Position numbers and translations under genes: made by a program
Shown: positions 42,614 to 51,884 of the stretch, piece by piece
Numbering within the stretch: position 1 is the stretch's first letter
Layout of the letters: every line of letters starts with the position of its first letter
Source of the DNA: Herbidospora mongoliensis
GTDB taxonomy: Bacteria; Actinomycetota; Actinomycetes; Streptosporangiales; Streptosporangiaceae
Direction of reading: 5' to 3'
Assembly: GCF_001570545.1 (NCBI RefSeq)
Contig: NZ_BBXD01000009.1
Span: 124,001-188,000 of the forward strand
DNA: 64,000 nucleotides
Notes under the pieces: generated by a model
What the model was told of the DNA's origin: nothing
Seen by the model: the letters and a program-made list of their open reading frames with translations, nothing else
Databases searched by the model: none

Positions 42614-42890
42614 CTACCTCGCCACATTTTGGGGCGCGGGAATGAGGCGTACAAGATCCCAGACAACGGCTCCAAACGCGACGAGAATCAGAATGCCCGG
42701 TGAGGGAAACGATGCTCTCGGCGATGAACCAGGGCGGGATTCCGGGCTGCCGGGAGGACACGCGGTAGGTCGGCCGCAACTCCGCAGCGCCCGATGCCTG
42801 CATAGCCCGGTCCCGGGAGGCAGGCTCACCGGGGACGTCTGGACGACCCACGCTGTGAGTGTGGAGCAGGTTCCACCCTGACCGGGACAC
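42614..42890 (-). pseudogene. Frameshifted small membrane protein remnant
   Basis: Two minus-strand frames join into one sensible sequence: PPWFIAESIVSLTG in one, then ILILVAFGAVVWDLVRLIPA and PQNVAR to a stop at 42614 in the other. A single-base indel near 42695 would restore a hydrophobic C-terminal helix. The 5' part has no good start. I recognise no family; the call rests on hydrophobic continuity. Confidence 0.35.
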
Positions 42891-42932
42891 CGGCGGGGTC
42901 CGGTGGAGCGTGGAGACCTGCAGGGCAGGTCG

Positions 42933-44153
42933 TCAGGAGCTGGTGATCCGGTTGGTGCGCCAGGTTCGCAGGCCCTCCGCGGTGAGAAAGGCGTCGAAGA
43001 CCATTTCGGCGGTGCCGATGCGCGGTGCCGCAGCGCCGAGGCAGGACGACACGATCAGGGCCGGGCTCTGACGCCGGAACGCCATGAGCGCCTCCTCGCA
43101 ACCCGCCGTCACGGTCTGGGGGGCCGCCTCGTAGAGCTGGGCCCCCAGACCGGACAGGGTCACGGCCTCGGGGTCGTGCGCGTTGACGAGGGCCCCGATC
43201 CCCCGGCCGAATGCCCGCGCGATCGTCTCGACCGCCCGGCCGCTCGCCGAGTCGCCGCCGGCCGCCTGGGCGATCAGCCGCTCGGCGTGGTCGAGCCGCC
43301 GGTCGACCGGGATGTCCTGGTCGAGGTGCCGGATCAGCGCGTTGGCCCCCACGTCGAGGTCCCAGCATCCGCGCTGACCGCAGGCGCACGCCTGGCCGGG
43401 GTCGCCCGCCAGGGGCAGGTGGCCGAACTCCCCCGCCATGCCGCGCGCTCCGGTCAGCGGACGTCCTCCGACGACGAGCGCCCCGCCGACGCCGAGGGAG
43501 ACGTGCAGGTGCAGGCCGAGTCCGACGCCGCGCAGGGCGCCCCGCCGCGCCTCGGCGAGCGCCGCGAGAGTGGCGTCGTTGCCAAGCCGGACAAGGGGGT
43601 GGCCGTCGAGCCGCAGCAGGGAGACCAGGTCGACGTCGTGCCAGCCCAAATGGACCGCGTCCACGACGCGGCCGTCACGCACACTGGCCGGGACCGAGAT
43701 GCCGATGCCCACCACCCGTCCGTCGAGCTCGGCCATGCGCCGCCGTAGCGCGCCGGACAGTTCGGCCAGCACGTCGGTGGCGAGCCCGGCGGTGTGGTGG
43801 CGGCATTCGAGCATCTCCGAGGCGCCGCCGAGCGCGGCGGCCGTGATGGACCAGGAGTCCTCCCGCAGGTCGGCGGCGAGCGCGATCGGCCCTCGCGGGT
43901 GGGGCCCGACCAGGTGGGTCGGCCGTCCGCGCGCCCGGTCGGCCAGCGGCCGTTCCAGGACCATCTCGGCGGCGGCCAGCTCGCCCATCAGGACGGTCGC
44001 GGTGCCCCGGGCCAGCCCGAGCTCGCGGGTGAGCTGGGAGCGGGTGAGCTCTCCTCCACCGGCGTGCACGGCGCGCAGCAGCCGGTTCAGGTTGTGGAGC
44101 CGCAGCTCGGTGCTGGTCGTGGGCGCGTGCACGCCTCCCATTGTGGCATCCAT
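42933..44153 (-). CDS. ROK-family regulator
   Basis: 406 residues from ATG 44153. An N-terminal winged helix (ELTRSQLTRELGLARGTATVL) precedes the ROK domain, which contains VGIGISVPASV and the zinc signature GEFGHLPL...CACGQRGCWDLDV. Divergent from HAD and MFS genes, it probably represses them in response to a sugar or sugar phosphate. An upstream extension to 44255 is open but would overlap the HAD gene. Confidence 0.87.
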   Translation of the reverse strand: MDATMGGVHAPTTSTELRLHNLNRLLRAVHAGGGELTRSQLTRELGLARGTATVLMGELAAAEMVLERPLADRARGRPTHLVGPHPRGPIALAADLREDSWSITAAALGGASEMLECRHHTAGLATDVLAELSGALRRRMAELDGRVVGIGISVPASVRDGRVVDAVHLGWHDVDLVSLLRLDGHPLVRLGNDATLAALAEARRGALRGVGLGLHLHVSLGVGGALVVGGRPLTGARGMAGEFGHLPLAGDPGQACACGQRGCWDLDVGANALIRHLDQDIPVDRRLDHAERLIAQAAGGDSASGRAVETIARAFGRGIGALVNAHDPEAVTLSGLGAQLYEAAPQTVTAGCEEALMAFRRQSPALIVSSCLGAAAPRIGTAEMVFDAFLTAEGLRTWRTNRITSS

Positions 44154-44206
44154 GATCCCCCGATTATGCTCTTGCCTAGAACAAAACATTCCCCCAATAT
44201 GACGAG

Positions 44207-44854
44207 GTGCTCGTGCGCGACTTCTGTGCGGTGCTGTTCGACCTGGACGGAACACTGGTCGACTCCGACGCCGCAGTGGCCGGGGCTTGGGCGGCCTGGT
44301 CGGTCAAACGCGGCGTCGACCTGCAAGTGATCATGAAAGTCTCGCCGGGACGACCAGGGATCGAGACGATCGCCGAACTGGCCGTCGGCCTGACCTCCGC
44401 CGAAGTCGTCGCGGACTCCGAGGAGAACCTGCGTCTCGAGGAGGCCGACCTCGACGGCGTCACGGCGATGCCGGGAGCCGTCGACCTGCTCACCTCCTAC
44501 GACGATCTCGGCGTCCGCTGGGGCATCGTGACCTCGAGTCCCCGCCCGCTGGCGCTGGCTCGGATAGGGGCCGCCCGGCTGCCGCAGCCCCCGGTCCTCG
44601 TGACCGCCGACGACATCGACCAGGGCAAGCCCGATCCGGCCTGCTACCTCCTGGGGGCGAAACTCCTGGGCGTCGACGCACGGCACTGCCTGGTGGTCGA
44701 GGACGCGACGGCGGGCGTCCGGTCCGGGCAGGCCGCAGGGATGGCGGTGGCGGGGGTGCGCGGTGTCGCGGGCGCCGACCTCGACCTCGCGAGCCTGCGG
44801 GACCTGACGACGGTCGCGGGCCGCTGTGCACACGAACACCGCGTCGATGCCTGA
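44207..44854 (+). CDS. HAD-superfamily phosphatase (sugar-phosphatase type)
   Basis: 215 residues from GTG 44207 (GTG 44213 is equally possible). HAD motifs: I, VLFDLDGTLVDSD; II, WGIVTSSPR; III, the Lys in DQGKPDP; IV, CLVVEDATAGVRSG. The cap is small and helical (subfamily IA), as in 2-deoxyglucose-6-phosphate or glycerol phosphatases. Its stop overlaps the MFS gene, and the ROK repressor is divergent, so the unit likely handles export or detoxification of a sugar. Confidence 0.88.
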   Translation: MLVRDFCAVLFDLDGTLVDSDAAVAGAWAAWSVKRGVDLQVIMKVSPGRPGIETIAELAVGLTSAEVVADSEENLRLEEADLDGVTAMPGAVDLLTSYDDLGVRWGIVTSSPRPLALARIGAARLPQPPVLVTADDIDQGKPDPACYLLGAKLLGVDARHCLVVEDATAGVRSGQAAGMAVAGVRGVAGADLDLASLRDLTTVAGRCAHEHRVDA

Positions 44855-46046
44855 GCGATCCGCGGACTCCCGCGCCCGGGCGGCGCTGTCAGTGTTCTAC
44901 GGGCTGGCCGGGGTGCTGAGCGCGTTGTGGGTGGCGACCCTGCCCGCGGTCGACGAGCGGCTCGACCTGGGTCCGGGCCGGATCGGCACGCTGCTGCTCC
45001 TGCTGGCGGTGGGCGCGCTCGCCACGATGCCGATCGCCGGCCGGGTGGCCGACCGGTGGGGCAGCCGCCGGCTGCTCCGGGTCGCCGCGCCGGTCTGCGC
45101 GTCAATGCTGTGCGGGGTGGCACTCGCGCCGTCCTACGGGGTTTTGGCCGTCGCCGTGGTGCCGTTCGGGGCCGCCACGGGCGCGGTCACCATCGCGCTG
45201 AACGTGCACGGCGTCGAGGTGGAGCGCGGCCTCGGCAAGCCCGTCATGGGAAGCCTGCACGGCGTGTGGAGCCTGGGCGGGGTGATCGGCGGCGCGGTGA
45301 TCACGGCGGCCCTGGCGGCGGGCGCGGACGTGCGGACGTTGATGGTGTCCGTCGCGGTCGCGGTGATCGTGGTCTCGATAGTCCCCGGGCCTTTCCTGCT
45401 CACCGTGTCCACGTCCGGCCGAGAAGACGCCGAGAACGTCGGCGGTCCGGTCGTGCTGAGTGCCGGCATGATCGCGCTCATGGGCGGAGTGGTCTTCGCC
45501 GCGTATCTCAGCGAGGCGACCGCCACCGACTGGGCCGCCGTGCACGCCCGATGGGAACTCGCGGCCGAACCGGCCACCGCGTCCGTCGTCTACACCGCCT
45601 TCGCGGCGGCGATGACCGTGACCCGTTTCCTCGGCGACCCGCTGCGCGCCCGGCTCGGCCCCGCCCGGACCATGCGATTCGCCGGATCCGTCGCCTCCAC
45701 CGGATACGCCCTCGTGCTGGCCGCCTCCTTCGCCGGTACGGGCGCCGTCGCCTGCGCGATCGCGGGCTGGAGCCTGGTCGGGGTCGGCATGGCAACGGTC
45801 GTCCCGGTGATCTTCAGTACGGTCGGGGCGATGGCGAGCCGCCCGGGACGAGCGCTGTCGGCGGTCACCACGATCAGCTTCGGCGGAGCCCTGATCGGGC
45901 CGGCGGTCATCGGATACGTCGCGGAGGTCGAGTCGCTCGGGACGGCGCTCCTCATTCCGGCCGTCTTCGCCGTTTTCGTGACCCTGGCCGGTCCCCCCGC
46001 AGTCCGCGCCGTGACCGGAGGCCTCTTTCGGCAGCGGAAATCATAG
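44847..46046 (+). CDS. Major facilitator superfamily transporter
   Basis: 399 residues with about twelve membrane segments. ATG 44847 overlaps the HAD stop; an upstream GTG at 44826 is possible. The MFS loop 2-3 motif is visible as GRVADRWGSRRLLR, and the middle GSLHGVWSLGGVIGG is typical of the YbjJ/FucP-like sugar or drug MFS group. It probably moves a sugar derivative under ROK control. Confidence 0.88.
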   Translation: MPERSADSRARAALSVFYGLAGVLSALWVATLPAVDERLDLGPGRIGTLLLLLAVGALATMPIAGRVADRWGSRRLLRVAAPVCASMLCGVALAPSYGVLAVAVVPFGAATGAVTIALNVHGVEVERGLGKPVMGSLHGVWSLGGVIGGAVITAALAAGADVRTLMVSVAVAVIVVSIVPGPFLLTVSTSGREDAENVGGPVVLSAGMIALMGGVVFAAYLSEATATDWAAVHARWELAAEPATASVVYTAFAAAMTVTRFLGDPLRARLGPARTMRFAGSVASTGYALVLAASFAGTGAVACAIAGWSLVGVGMATVVPVIFSTVGAMASRPGRALSAVTTISFGGALIGPAVIGYVAEVESLGTALLIPAVFAVFVTLAGPPAVRAVTGGLFRQRKS

Positions 46047-46192
46047 CCGTTCACGTGCGGCTGCATCTGACTGCCACCGAGCGGCCAATGATCCACAACC
46101 GAGGCACACGGCGGAGAAGCCGGGCTCTGGCCCCGCAAGGCGTCGCCATCCGATGGCGGCGATCCACATGGGGTTGCGCCTGCATGCACACT

Positions 46193-46752
46193 GACATCGC
46201 GCCGGGATGTCGCCCGCGATCTGGGCATCAGCGAGCAGACGATCTACGTCTGGCGCAAACAAAACCTGATCGACACCGGACGGCTCCCCGGAGCGACCAC
46301 GACCGAGCAGTCCGAGTTGCTGGCCGCCCGCAAACGGATCCGGGAGCTGGAGACCGAACTGGCCGTCACCCATCGGGCGATCGAGCTGGTGCGAGAGGTG
46401 GTGCCCCCAGAAGACGGTTCGAAGCCATCGCGGTGATGGCCGATGAGGCCTGCCGGTCCAGGTCGCCTGCAGGGTGCTGAACGTCTCCGAATCGGGCTAC
46501 TTCGCCTGGCGGAACCGGCCCCCGTCACCCCGGTCGCTGCGTCACGCGTGGCTGACCGAGCGGATCCGGCAGATCCACGCCGCCTCCCGCGGCGCCTACG
46601 GGTCGCGGCGCGTCCACGCCGAGCTCAAACTGGGCAGCGGCCTGATCGTCGCCTACCACACGGTCGAGATGCTGACGCAGCGCGAGGGCATCCGCGGCCT
46701 GCCCGGCAACCCACGAGGGCGCCGGCCGATCCAGCAGGTCCCCACCGCCGCC
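46193..46752 (+). pseudogene. IS3-family remnant (orfA end and orfB start)
   Basis: 46193-46436 encodes the OrfA helix-turn-helix and leucine zipper (RDVARDLGISEQTIYVWRKQ, RIRELETELAVTHRAIELV). OrfB begins in an overlapping frame (FEAIAVMADE), shifts near 46455, and continues as VLNVSESGYFAWRNR and IHAASRGAYGSRRVHAEL to about 46750, where homology stops before the DDE core. It lies immediately upstream of the RiPP cluster. Confidence 0.75.
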
Positions 46753-46858
46753 GGCGAAACACCCACAAACGACACGGCACATTCCGCTCCTGCCAACAGT
46801 CGGGGGCGAGGACAGGTAAAGGCCGCTTTGTCAATTCCTAGGCGCGCCAATTTCGGAT

Positions 46859-46953
46859 ATGTCATTTCCTCGGCTGAATGGACGGGCCGCGTTTCACCGG
46901 AAAGGCCACGTCGGGCAGTCGATGCTGATCATCCGGGGTCGAGGAAATGTCAT
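46859..46953. promoter_or_regulatory. Widely spaced inverted repeat upstream of the RiPP cluster
   Basis: ATGTCATTTCCTCG (46859-46872) and CGAGGAAATGTCAT (46940-46953) are inverted copies with one mismatch in 14, separated by 67 bases. They lie 55-150 bases before the first RiPP gene and could be two sites for one regulator acting by looping. A TATAGG at about 46975 may be the -10 element. Confidence 0.45.
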
Positions 46954-47006
46954 ACGCCTGAAATATAGGGCTTGTGAGGTAAATCGGTCGACGGTATTGT
47001 GAAGCT

Positions 47007-48563
47007 ATGGGAGCGCTCCCACTAAATGTGGAGATGATTCGGCCCCGATTACGCCCCGACGTGCGGTGGGTCGAGTGCCCCGGAGGGGTTCACGTTCACG
47101 GGGATCACGGGGCGGCGACACTGCGCGGACCCCACGCGCTGGCCCTGCTGGAACGGCTGGCCCCACGCCTCGATGGGGCCCTGACCCTGGGCGAGCTGAC
47201 CTCGGGCCTGCCCGAGGTCCAGCGCGACCTGGTCACCGGCTTGGTCGGACGGCTGGCCGAACTGCGGTTCGTCGTCGATGACGCCGGGGTTCCCGCTCAC
47301 GGGTTGTCCGCCGAGGAGCTGGAGACCTACGCGGCCGAGATCGCCTTCGCCGGACACCCGGGGCGATTCGCCCCGGTGCGGAACTCGACGCTGCGCGTGA
47401 CGGGGACCGGGGAGCTGGTCCCGGCGCTGGTCGAGTGTCTCCGGTCGGTGGGCTGGCGCGAGGTGGTGGTCTCCGGCGGGGACGTTCTGGTGCAGGTCAG
47501 CACCTCCCGGGAGGAACTGCTGGCCGGGGCGCTCGCCTGCCCCGCCGACGTGGTGCTCGCGCAGGTGCTGATCTGCGACGACGAGGCCTGGCTGACCTCC
47601 GCCGGACCGCCCGGGACCACCGACGCGGCTACCGGGTGGGGACGGCTGTCCCTCCGCGAAGGGACGCGGGGCGACTGGTTGCGCGGCGCGGTCCCCCACG
47701 TGCTGGCGTCCCAGGTGGCGCTGGGGGTCTTCTCTGCGGTGACGGGGCTCACGGAGGCGCGGCGCGCGTTCACACGCGTTGATCTGCGCAGCTTGGACAC
47801 CACGATCCACCGTTTCGCGGGGCTGCACTGGGACCCGGCGGAGGTGTCCGGATCCGCCCACGCGTCGCGGATCCCGGCGGGCGGCGGGAACCGCGACGCC
47901 GGTGAGGGGAGCCCGGAGCTTCCGGATGCGGCGGGGTTCGACGGGCACGATGCCTCGATCGATGCGGGCGCTCGGGACCGGTTCTTCGTGCTCTGTCGTG
48001 ATCTGGTGGACCCCCGGATGGGGGTGATCACGGTTCTCGACGAGGGTGTCTATCCGCAGGGGCCGCTCTCCGTCGTGCGGGCGCTGGTGGGTGATGGCGA
48101 GGTCGTCGGGTGGGGTGCGGATCACGACACGGCGCGGTTGCGGTGTCTGCTGGCGGTGTTCGCGATGGACTCCGGCGACGGTTTCGTCGGTGCGGGGCTG
48201 ACCTGGGAGGACGCCGTCTCGGCGGCCCACCGGCAGCGGCTCGAGGCCGGGGCGGCGCGGGCGGAGGCGGGGGGCGAGGTGCCCGTGCCGCAGGACGGGC
48301 CGCTCTGGCGGCAGGTCGTGGCGTCCGGTGAGGTGCCGGTCGTCCGGGAGATCCCGGGCTCGGCGGTGTTGCGGTTCGAGGTGCCGGGCCGCCCGCCGAT
48401 CGTGTCGCTCGGGTTGCGCGCCGGGCTGGAGCGGGTGTTGCTGCGGGCGCAGACCGGCCTCGAACCGCCCGTGCGGTGGGCGAGCGAGGGACATCCGATC
48501 GGCGGAACCGCCGTCTCGTCGCCCGTCGACGGGCCGGCGTTCGCGGCGCGGGTGACGTCGTGA
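47007..48563 (+). CDS. TOMM/thiopeptide leader-binding ocin-ThiF-like protein (TbtF-type)
   Basis: 518 residues from ATG 47007; ATG 47034 (MIRPRLRPDVRW) is in frame and resembles family starts. The N-terminal ~90 residues look like the RiPP recognition element that binds the leader, followed by a degenerate ThiF/E1-like domain and a long C-terminal region (FFVLCRDLVDPRMGVITVLD). In thiopeptide systems this protein delivers the precursor to the YcaO cyclodehydratase encoded next (GTGA overlap). It is the first gene of the F-G-E-A-B-C-D operon; a CebR-type operator overlaps the 47007 start. Confidence 0.82.
   Translation: MGALPLNVEMIRPRLRPDVRWVECPGGVHVHGDHGAATLRGPHALALLERLAPRLDGALTLGELTSGLPEVQRDLVTGLVGRLAELRFVVDDAGVPAHGLSAEELETYAAEIAFAGHPGRFAPVRNSTLRVTGTGELVPALVECLRSVGWREVVVSGGDVLVQVSTSREELLAGALACPADVVLAQVLICDDEAWLTSAGPPGTTDAATGWGRLSLREGTRGDWLRGAVPHVLASQVALGVFSAVTGLTEARRAFTRVDLRSLDTTIHRFAGLHWDPAEVSGSAHASRIPAGGGNRDAGEGSPELPDAAGFDGHDASIDAGARDRFFVLCRDLVDPRMGVITVLDEGVYPQGPLSVVRALVGDGEVVGWGADHDTARLRCLLAVFAMDSGDGFVGAGLTWEDAVSAAHRQRLEAGAARAEAGGEVPVPQDGPLWRQVVASGEVPVVREIPGSAVLRFEVPGRPPIVSLGLRAGLERVLLRAQTGLEPPVRWASEGHPIGGTAVSSPVDGPAFAARVTS
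47008..47021. promoter_or_regulatory. CebR/CelR-type LacI-family operator
   Basis: TGGGAGCGCTCCCA is a perfect 14-bp palindrome identical to the operator known for the cellobiose-responsive LacI-family repressors CebR (Streptomyces) and CelR (Thermobifida). It overlaps the first in-frame ATG of the RiPP operon, or its leader if translation starts at 47034. Confidence 0.7.
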
Positions 48564-50371
48564 TCCCCCACGTGGTGGGGTCGGGGCGGCTCTTCGAGGC
48601 GATCAGGGCGCGGGTGCGGTCGGGTGACGTCGTCGTGGTCGCCAGCGACGCCGACGACATCGGGCGGCGGCGTTACGGCGTGCCGTGGTTGCCCGTGCAC
48701 ACCGAAGCGGGGCATGTCGTGATCGGTCCCACCGCCTTCCCCGGCAGGCCGGGCTGTCCCACCTGTGTGGCGCGGCGACGTGCCGGGAACCGGGAGCACT
48801 TCCTTGTACGTCTGCGCGACCGCCCCGCCCTCCTCACCTCCCTCGTGGCCGGGACGGTCGGCGAACTGGTGGCCGAAGAGGTCGAGAACCTGCTGGCCGA
48901 CCCGTCGGCCGCGCTGACGAGCGGCGCGATGCTCCGGATGCCGGTCCGCACCGGCGCGCTGGAACGCCACCCGTTCCTGCCCGACCCGTTCTGCGAGGTC
49001 TGCGGCGACCGGCCGCCGGACGGGCCACGCCCGTTCGTCTTCACGCCGCAGCCGAAGGTGTCGGGTTTCCGGGTCGCCACCCTCGACCTCGCCGACCTGG
49101 AACGCCGCTACGTCGACCCGGAGACGGGCGTCGTGCGCTCAGTGGCCGCCGACGCACGGGACGGCGCGGTCGCCGTGGCACGGCTGAACCCCGCGCGGGC
49201 CGCCCACGAGAGCCATCACGGGTTCGGGCGGTGCGAGGACGTGCCCGCCGCGAAGGCGACCGCCGTCGCCGAGGCGCTCGAACGGCTGGCGGGGCTCTCG
49301 CCGCGCGGGCGCCGGACCACCGTCAGGGCCGCGTTCGACGACATCGCCGACCAGGCGCTCGACCCGCGCCGCCTGGGGTTGTATCCCGACGACTGGTACG
49401 ACCGGCCCGGTTTCTGGTTCACCCGGTTCGACCCGGCGCGGGAGACCGCCTGGGTCTGGGGCCACTCGTTCCAGCGGAACGGGCCGGTGCTGGTGCCGGA
49501 GACGTTCGCCTACTTCGGCCCCCGGCCCGACCGGGGCTTCGCCTACGAGTGTTCCAACGGCTGCGCCCTCGGCGGGTCGCTCGCGGAGGCGATCCTCTAC
49601 GGCCTGCTGGAGGTCGCCGAACGGGACGCCTTCCTGACCACCTGGTACGCCCGCCTCCCGCTCCCCCGGGTCGACCTGCGTTCGGCGCGCGACCGGCGCG
49701 TCCCGATGACCGCCCAGCGGATCGGCGACCGGCTCGGCTACGACGTCCACGCCCACGTGGTCACCCTCGAACAGGGATTGCCGGTCTTCTGGATCACCGC
49801 CGTCGACCGGTCGGGGCGGCCGGACCGGCCGAAGGCGATGTGCGGCGGCGCCGCCCACCTCGACCCCGAACGAGCCCTGCGCCGGGCCCTGGACGAGCTG
49901 GGCCCGATGCTCGCCAACCACGTCGCCCGTTATGACGAGAGCGAGGCGGCCCGGCTGATGGCCGACTCCGACGAGGTGCGCCTGCTGGAGCACCACCCGA
50001 TGGTGTACGGGCACCCCAAAGCGTACGAGCGGCTGGAATTCCTGTCCGACGGCGCCGAGCTCACGGTCGGCGAACTGCCGGAGTGGCCGGCCCACGACGA
50101 CCTGGCCGACGACCTGCGTGACCTGGTGGCCCGGTTCCTGATCAGCGGCATGGACGTGATCGCCGTCGACACCACCTCGCCCGAGGCGGCGGCGGGCGGA
50201 TTCGCCTGCGCGAAGGTGATCGTGCCGGGGGCGGTGCCGATGACGTTCGGCCACCACCACCGGCGGGTGCACGGGCTCCCCCGCCTGCTGACGCGGGGCC
50301 GCGCGCTCGGCTACCTCGACCGCGACCTCGCGGTGGGCGATCTCAGCCCCCACCCGCACCCGTTCCCGTGA
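48560..50371 (+). CDS. YcaO cyclodehydratase of the thiopeptide cluster (TbtG-type)
   Basis: 603 residues from a GTG overlapping the previous stop. The N-terminal ~180 residues hold two CxxC pairs (GCPTCVARR, FCEVCGD), and the YcaO domain follows. The family ATP/Mg motif is SNGCALGGSLAEAILYGLLE with EVAERDAF. The C-terminus is the proline-rich end (PHPHPFP) needed in azoline-forming YcaO proteins. It converts Cys (and perhaps Ser) in the core to azolines using ATP, with the ThiF-like partner holding the leader. Confidence 0.9.
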   Translation: MIPHVVGSGRLFEAIRARVRSGDVVVVASDADDIGRRRYGVPWLPVHTEAGHVVIGPTAFPGRPGCPTCVARRRAGNREHFLVRLRDRPALLTSLVAGTVGELVAEEVENLLADPSAALTSGAMLRMPVRTGALERHPFLPDPFCEVCGDRPPDGPRPFVFTPQPKVSGFRVATLDLADLERRYVDPETGVVRSVAADARDGAVAVARLNPARAAHESHHGFGRCEDVPAAKATAVAEALERLAGLSPRGRRTTVRAAFDDIADQALDPRRLGLYPDDWYDRPGFWFTRFDPARETAWVWGHSFQRNGPVLVPETFAYFGPRPDRGFAYECSNGCALGGSLAEAILYGLLEVAERDAFLTTWYARLPLPRVDLRSARDRRVPMTAQRIGDRLGYDVHAHVVTLEQGLPVFWITAVDRSGRPDRPKAMCGGAAHLDPERALRRALDELGPMLANHVARYDESEAARLMADSDEVRLLEHHPMVYGHPKAYERLEFLSDGAELTVGELPEWPAHDDLADDLRDLVARFLISGMDVIAVDTTSPEAAAGGFACAKVIVPGAVPMTFGHHHRRVHGLPRLLTRGRALGYLDRDLAVGDLSPHPHPFP

Positions 50372-51867
50372 GGCGCGCGATGGACGCGGCGGCACGTTAC
50401 GTGGCGGCGATGGCGGATCGCGGGCCGCTCGACATCCGGTGGGACCTGGCGCCGCTCCGGCACAAACGCCATCCGTCGGCCGAATGGGTCGAACCCCCGC
50501 ACCCGCTGGGCGCGCTGCTGCGGGGCATGCTCGGCATCACCCGCGTGATCTGGCGGCACACGGACGCGGGCCCGATGGCGATCCCGGGCCGTCCGGCGCC
50601 CTCCGGGGGCGGCCTGTACCCGATCGAGGCCTATGTCGCTCACCCCGACGGGCTGTTCCACTACGACCCGGTCCACGAGGTCCTGGAGGTGCTGCGCCCG
50701 GGTGACCACGGCCCGGCGCGGATCTGCCTGACCGCGGTCTTCTGGCGGTCCATGTTCAAGTACGGCGACTACGGCTACCGCCTGATCTGCCAGGAGATCG
50801 GCGTGCTGCGCACCCAGGCGGAGGTGGTCGCCGCCACCCTGGGCCTGACCGTCACCCCCGGCGACCCCGACAACGCCCTCCTCGGGCTGGACGAAACCCG
50901 CGAATCCCTCCTGGCCGTCCTGCACGTGACACCAACCGAGCACGTGACGCCGAACGGACAGGCGTTGCCGCACCCACGAACCAGGTCCCGGGACCGGTGT
51001 TCTCCGCCGGCGCCCGCTGACGGCGCGCGGATGTCCGACGACCTTCCGCAGGAGATCCGGCCCCTCCCCAGGCCGCTTCCGCCGGAGGCCCGGCCTCTCC
51101 CCCGACCGCTTCCTCCCGGCGTGGCCCGCGACCTGCATCAGACCGCGGACGCTGCCGCGCGGGCGAGGCGTCCGGACCCATCCGCGCGCGGCGTCAGGGG
51201 AGTTCCCGCCGGTCCGGGTCGCGACCGTCTGTCGGCGACCGCCGAAGCGGAAGCGGACCCGGCCTGGGCCACCGGACCGGCCGACGTGGTGGATCTCCGC
51301 GACGGTCTGCGCAGGCGCCACTCCCCCGTCGACGGTTTCCGCCCGGCGCCCATCCCGCTGACGACGCTCGTCGCGATGGCAGGCATGGCCACCTGCCCCG
51401 GCCTGGACCTCTACCTGCTGGCCCTGCGCGTCGACGGCCTGCCGAAAGCCGCCTACCAATACGACGGCGACCTCCGGCGGGTCCACGCCGCACCGCTGGA
51501 ATCCCTCGGTTCAGGGCCCCTCATCGCCAACACCCGGGAGGCCCTGAAGACGGCCGCCGCAATGATCGTCCTCGTGGGTGACCCCCTGGCGGGCACCGCG
51601 CGCGACCACCGTGACCAGCTCGTGGAGATCGGCGCGTCGCTGCAGCGGGCGACGCTGGCCGCCGCCGCGCTGGGTCTCACCTCCCGCATCCACTCCGACG
51701 GCGCCGGCGAGGCGACCGACCGCGTCCTGGGCCTGACGGGCCCGGCGCGGAGCCTGTCGTCCCTGCTCGTCGGGGTCCCCAGGTCCCGGGGGCCAGACCT
51801 GGTCCTCCGGTTCCCCGATCCGCGGGAAGGAGGTCCGAAGGCACGTCCGGAACACACAGATCAGTGA
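50368..51867 (+). CDS. Azoline dehydrogenase, tandem nitroreductase-like (TbtE/McbC-type)
   Basis: 499 residues from a GTG overlapping the YcaO stop. Two SagB/McbC-like nitroreductase-fold halves (about 1-190 and 300-480) flank a low-complexity Pro/Arg linker with a tandem unit RPLPRPLPPEA / RPLPRPLPPGV. FMN-site features include SGGGLYPIEAYV and GASLQRATLAAAALGL. It oxidises azolines to thiazoles/oxazoles. The proline-rich linker is unusual and looks like a recent expansion. Confidence 0.85.
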   Translation: MRRAMDAAARYVAAMADRGPLDIRWDLAPLRHKRHPSAEWVEPPHPLGALLRGMLGITRVIWRHTDAGPMAIPGRPAPSGGGLYPIEAYVAHPDGLFHYDPVHEVLEVLRPGDHGPARICLTAVFWRSMFKYGDYGYRLICQEIGVLRTQAEVVAATLGLTVTPGDPDNALLGLDETRESLLAVLHVTPTEHVTPNGQALPHPRTRSRDRCSPPAPADGARMSDDLPQEIRPLPRPLPPEARPLPRPLPPGVARDLHQTADAAARARRPDPSARGVRGVPAGPGRDRLSATAEAEADPAWATGPADVVDLRDGLRRRHSPVDGFRPAPIPLTTLVAMAGMATCPGLDLYLLALRVDGLPKAAYQYDGDLRRVHAAPLESLGSGPLIANTREALKTAAAMIVLVGDPLAGTARDHRDQLVEIGASLQRATLAAAALGLTSRIHSDGAGEATDRVLGLTGPARSLSSLLVGVPRSRGPDLVLRFPDPREGGPKARPEHTDQ

Positions 51868-51884
51868 AAGAGAAGGAGAACGTC

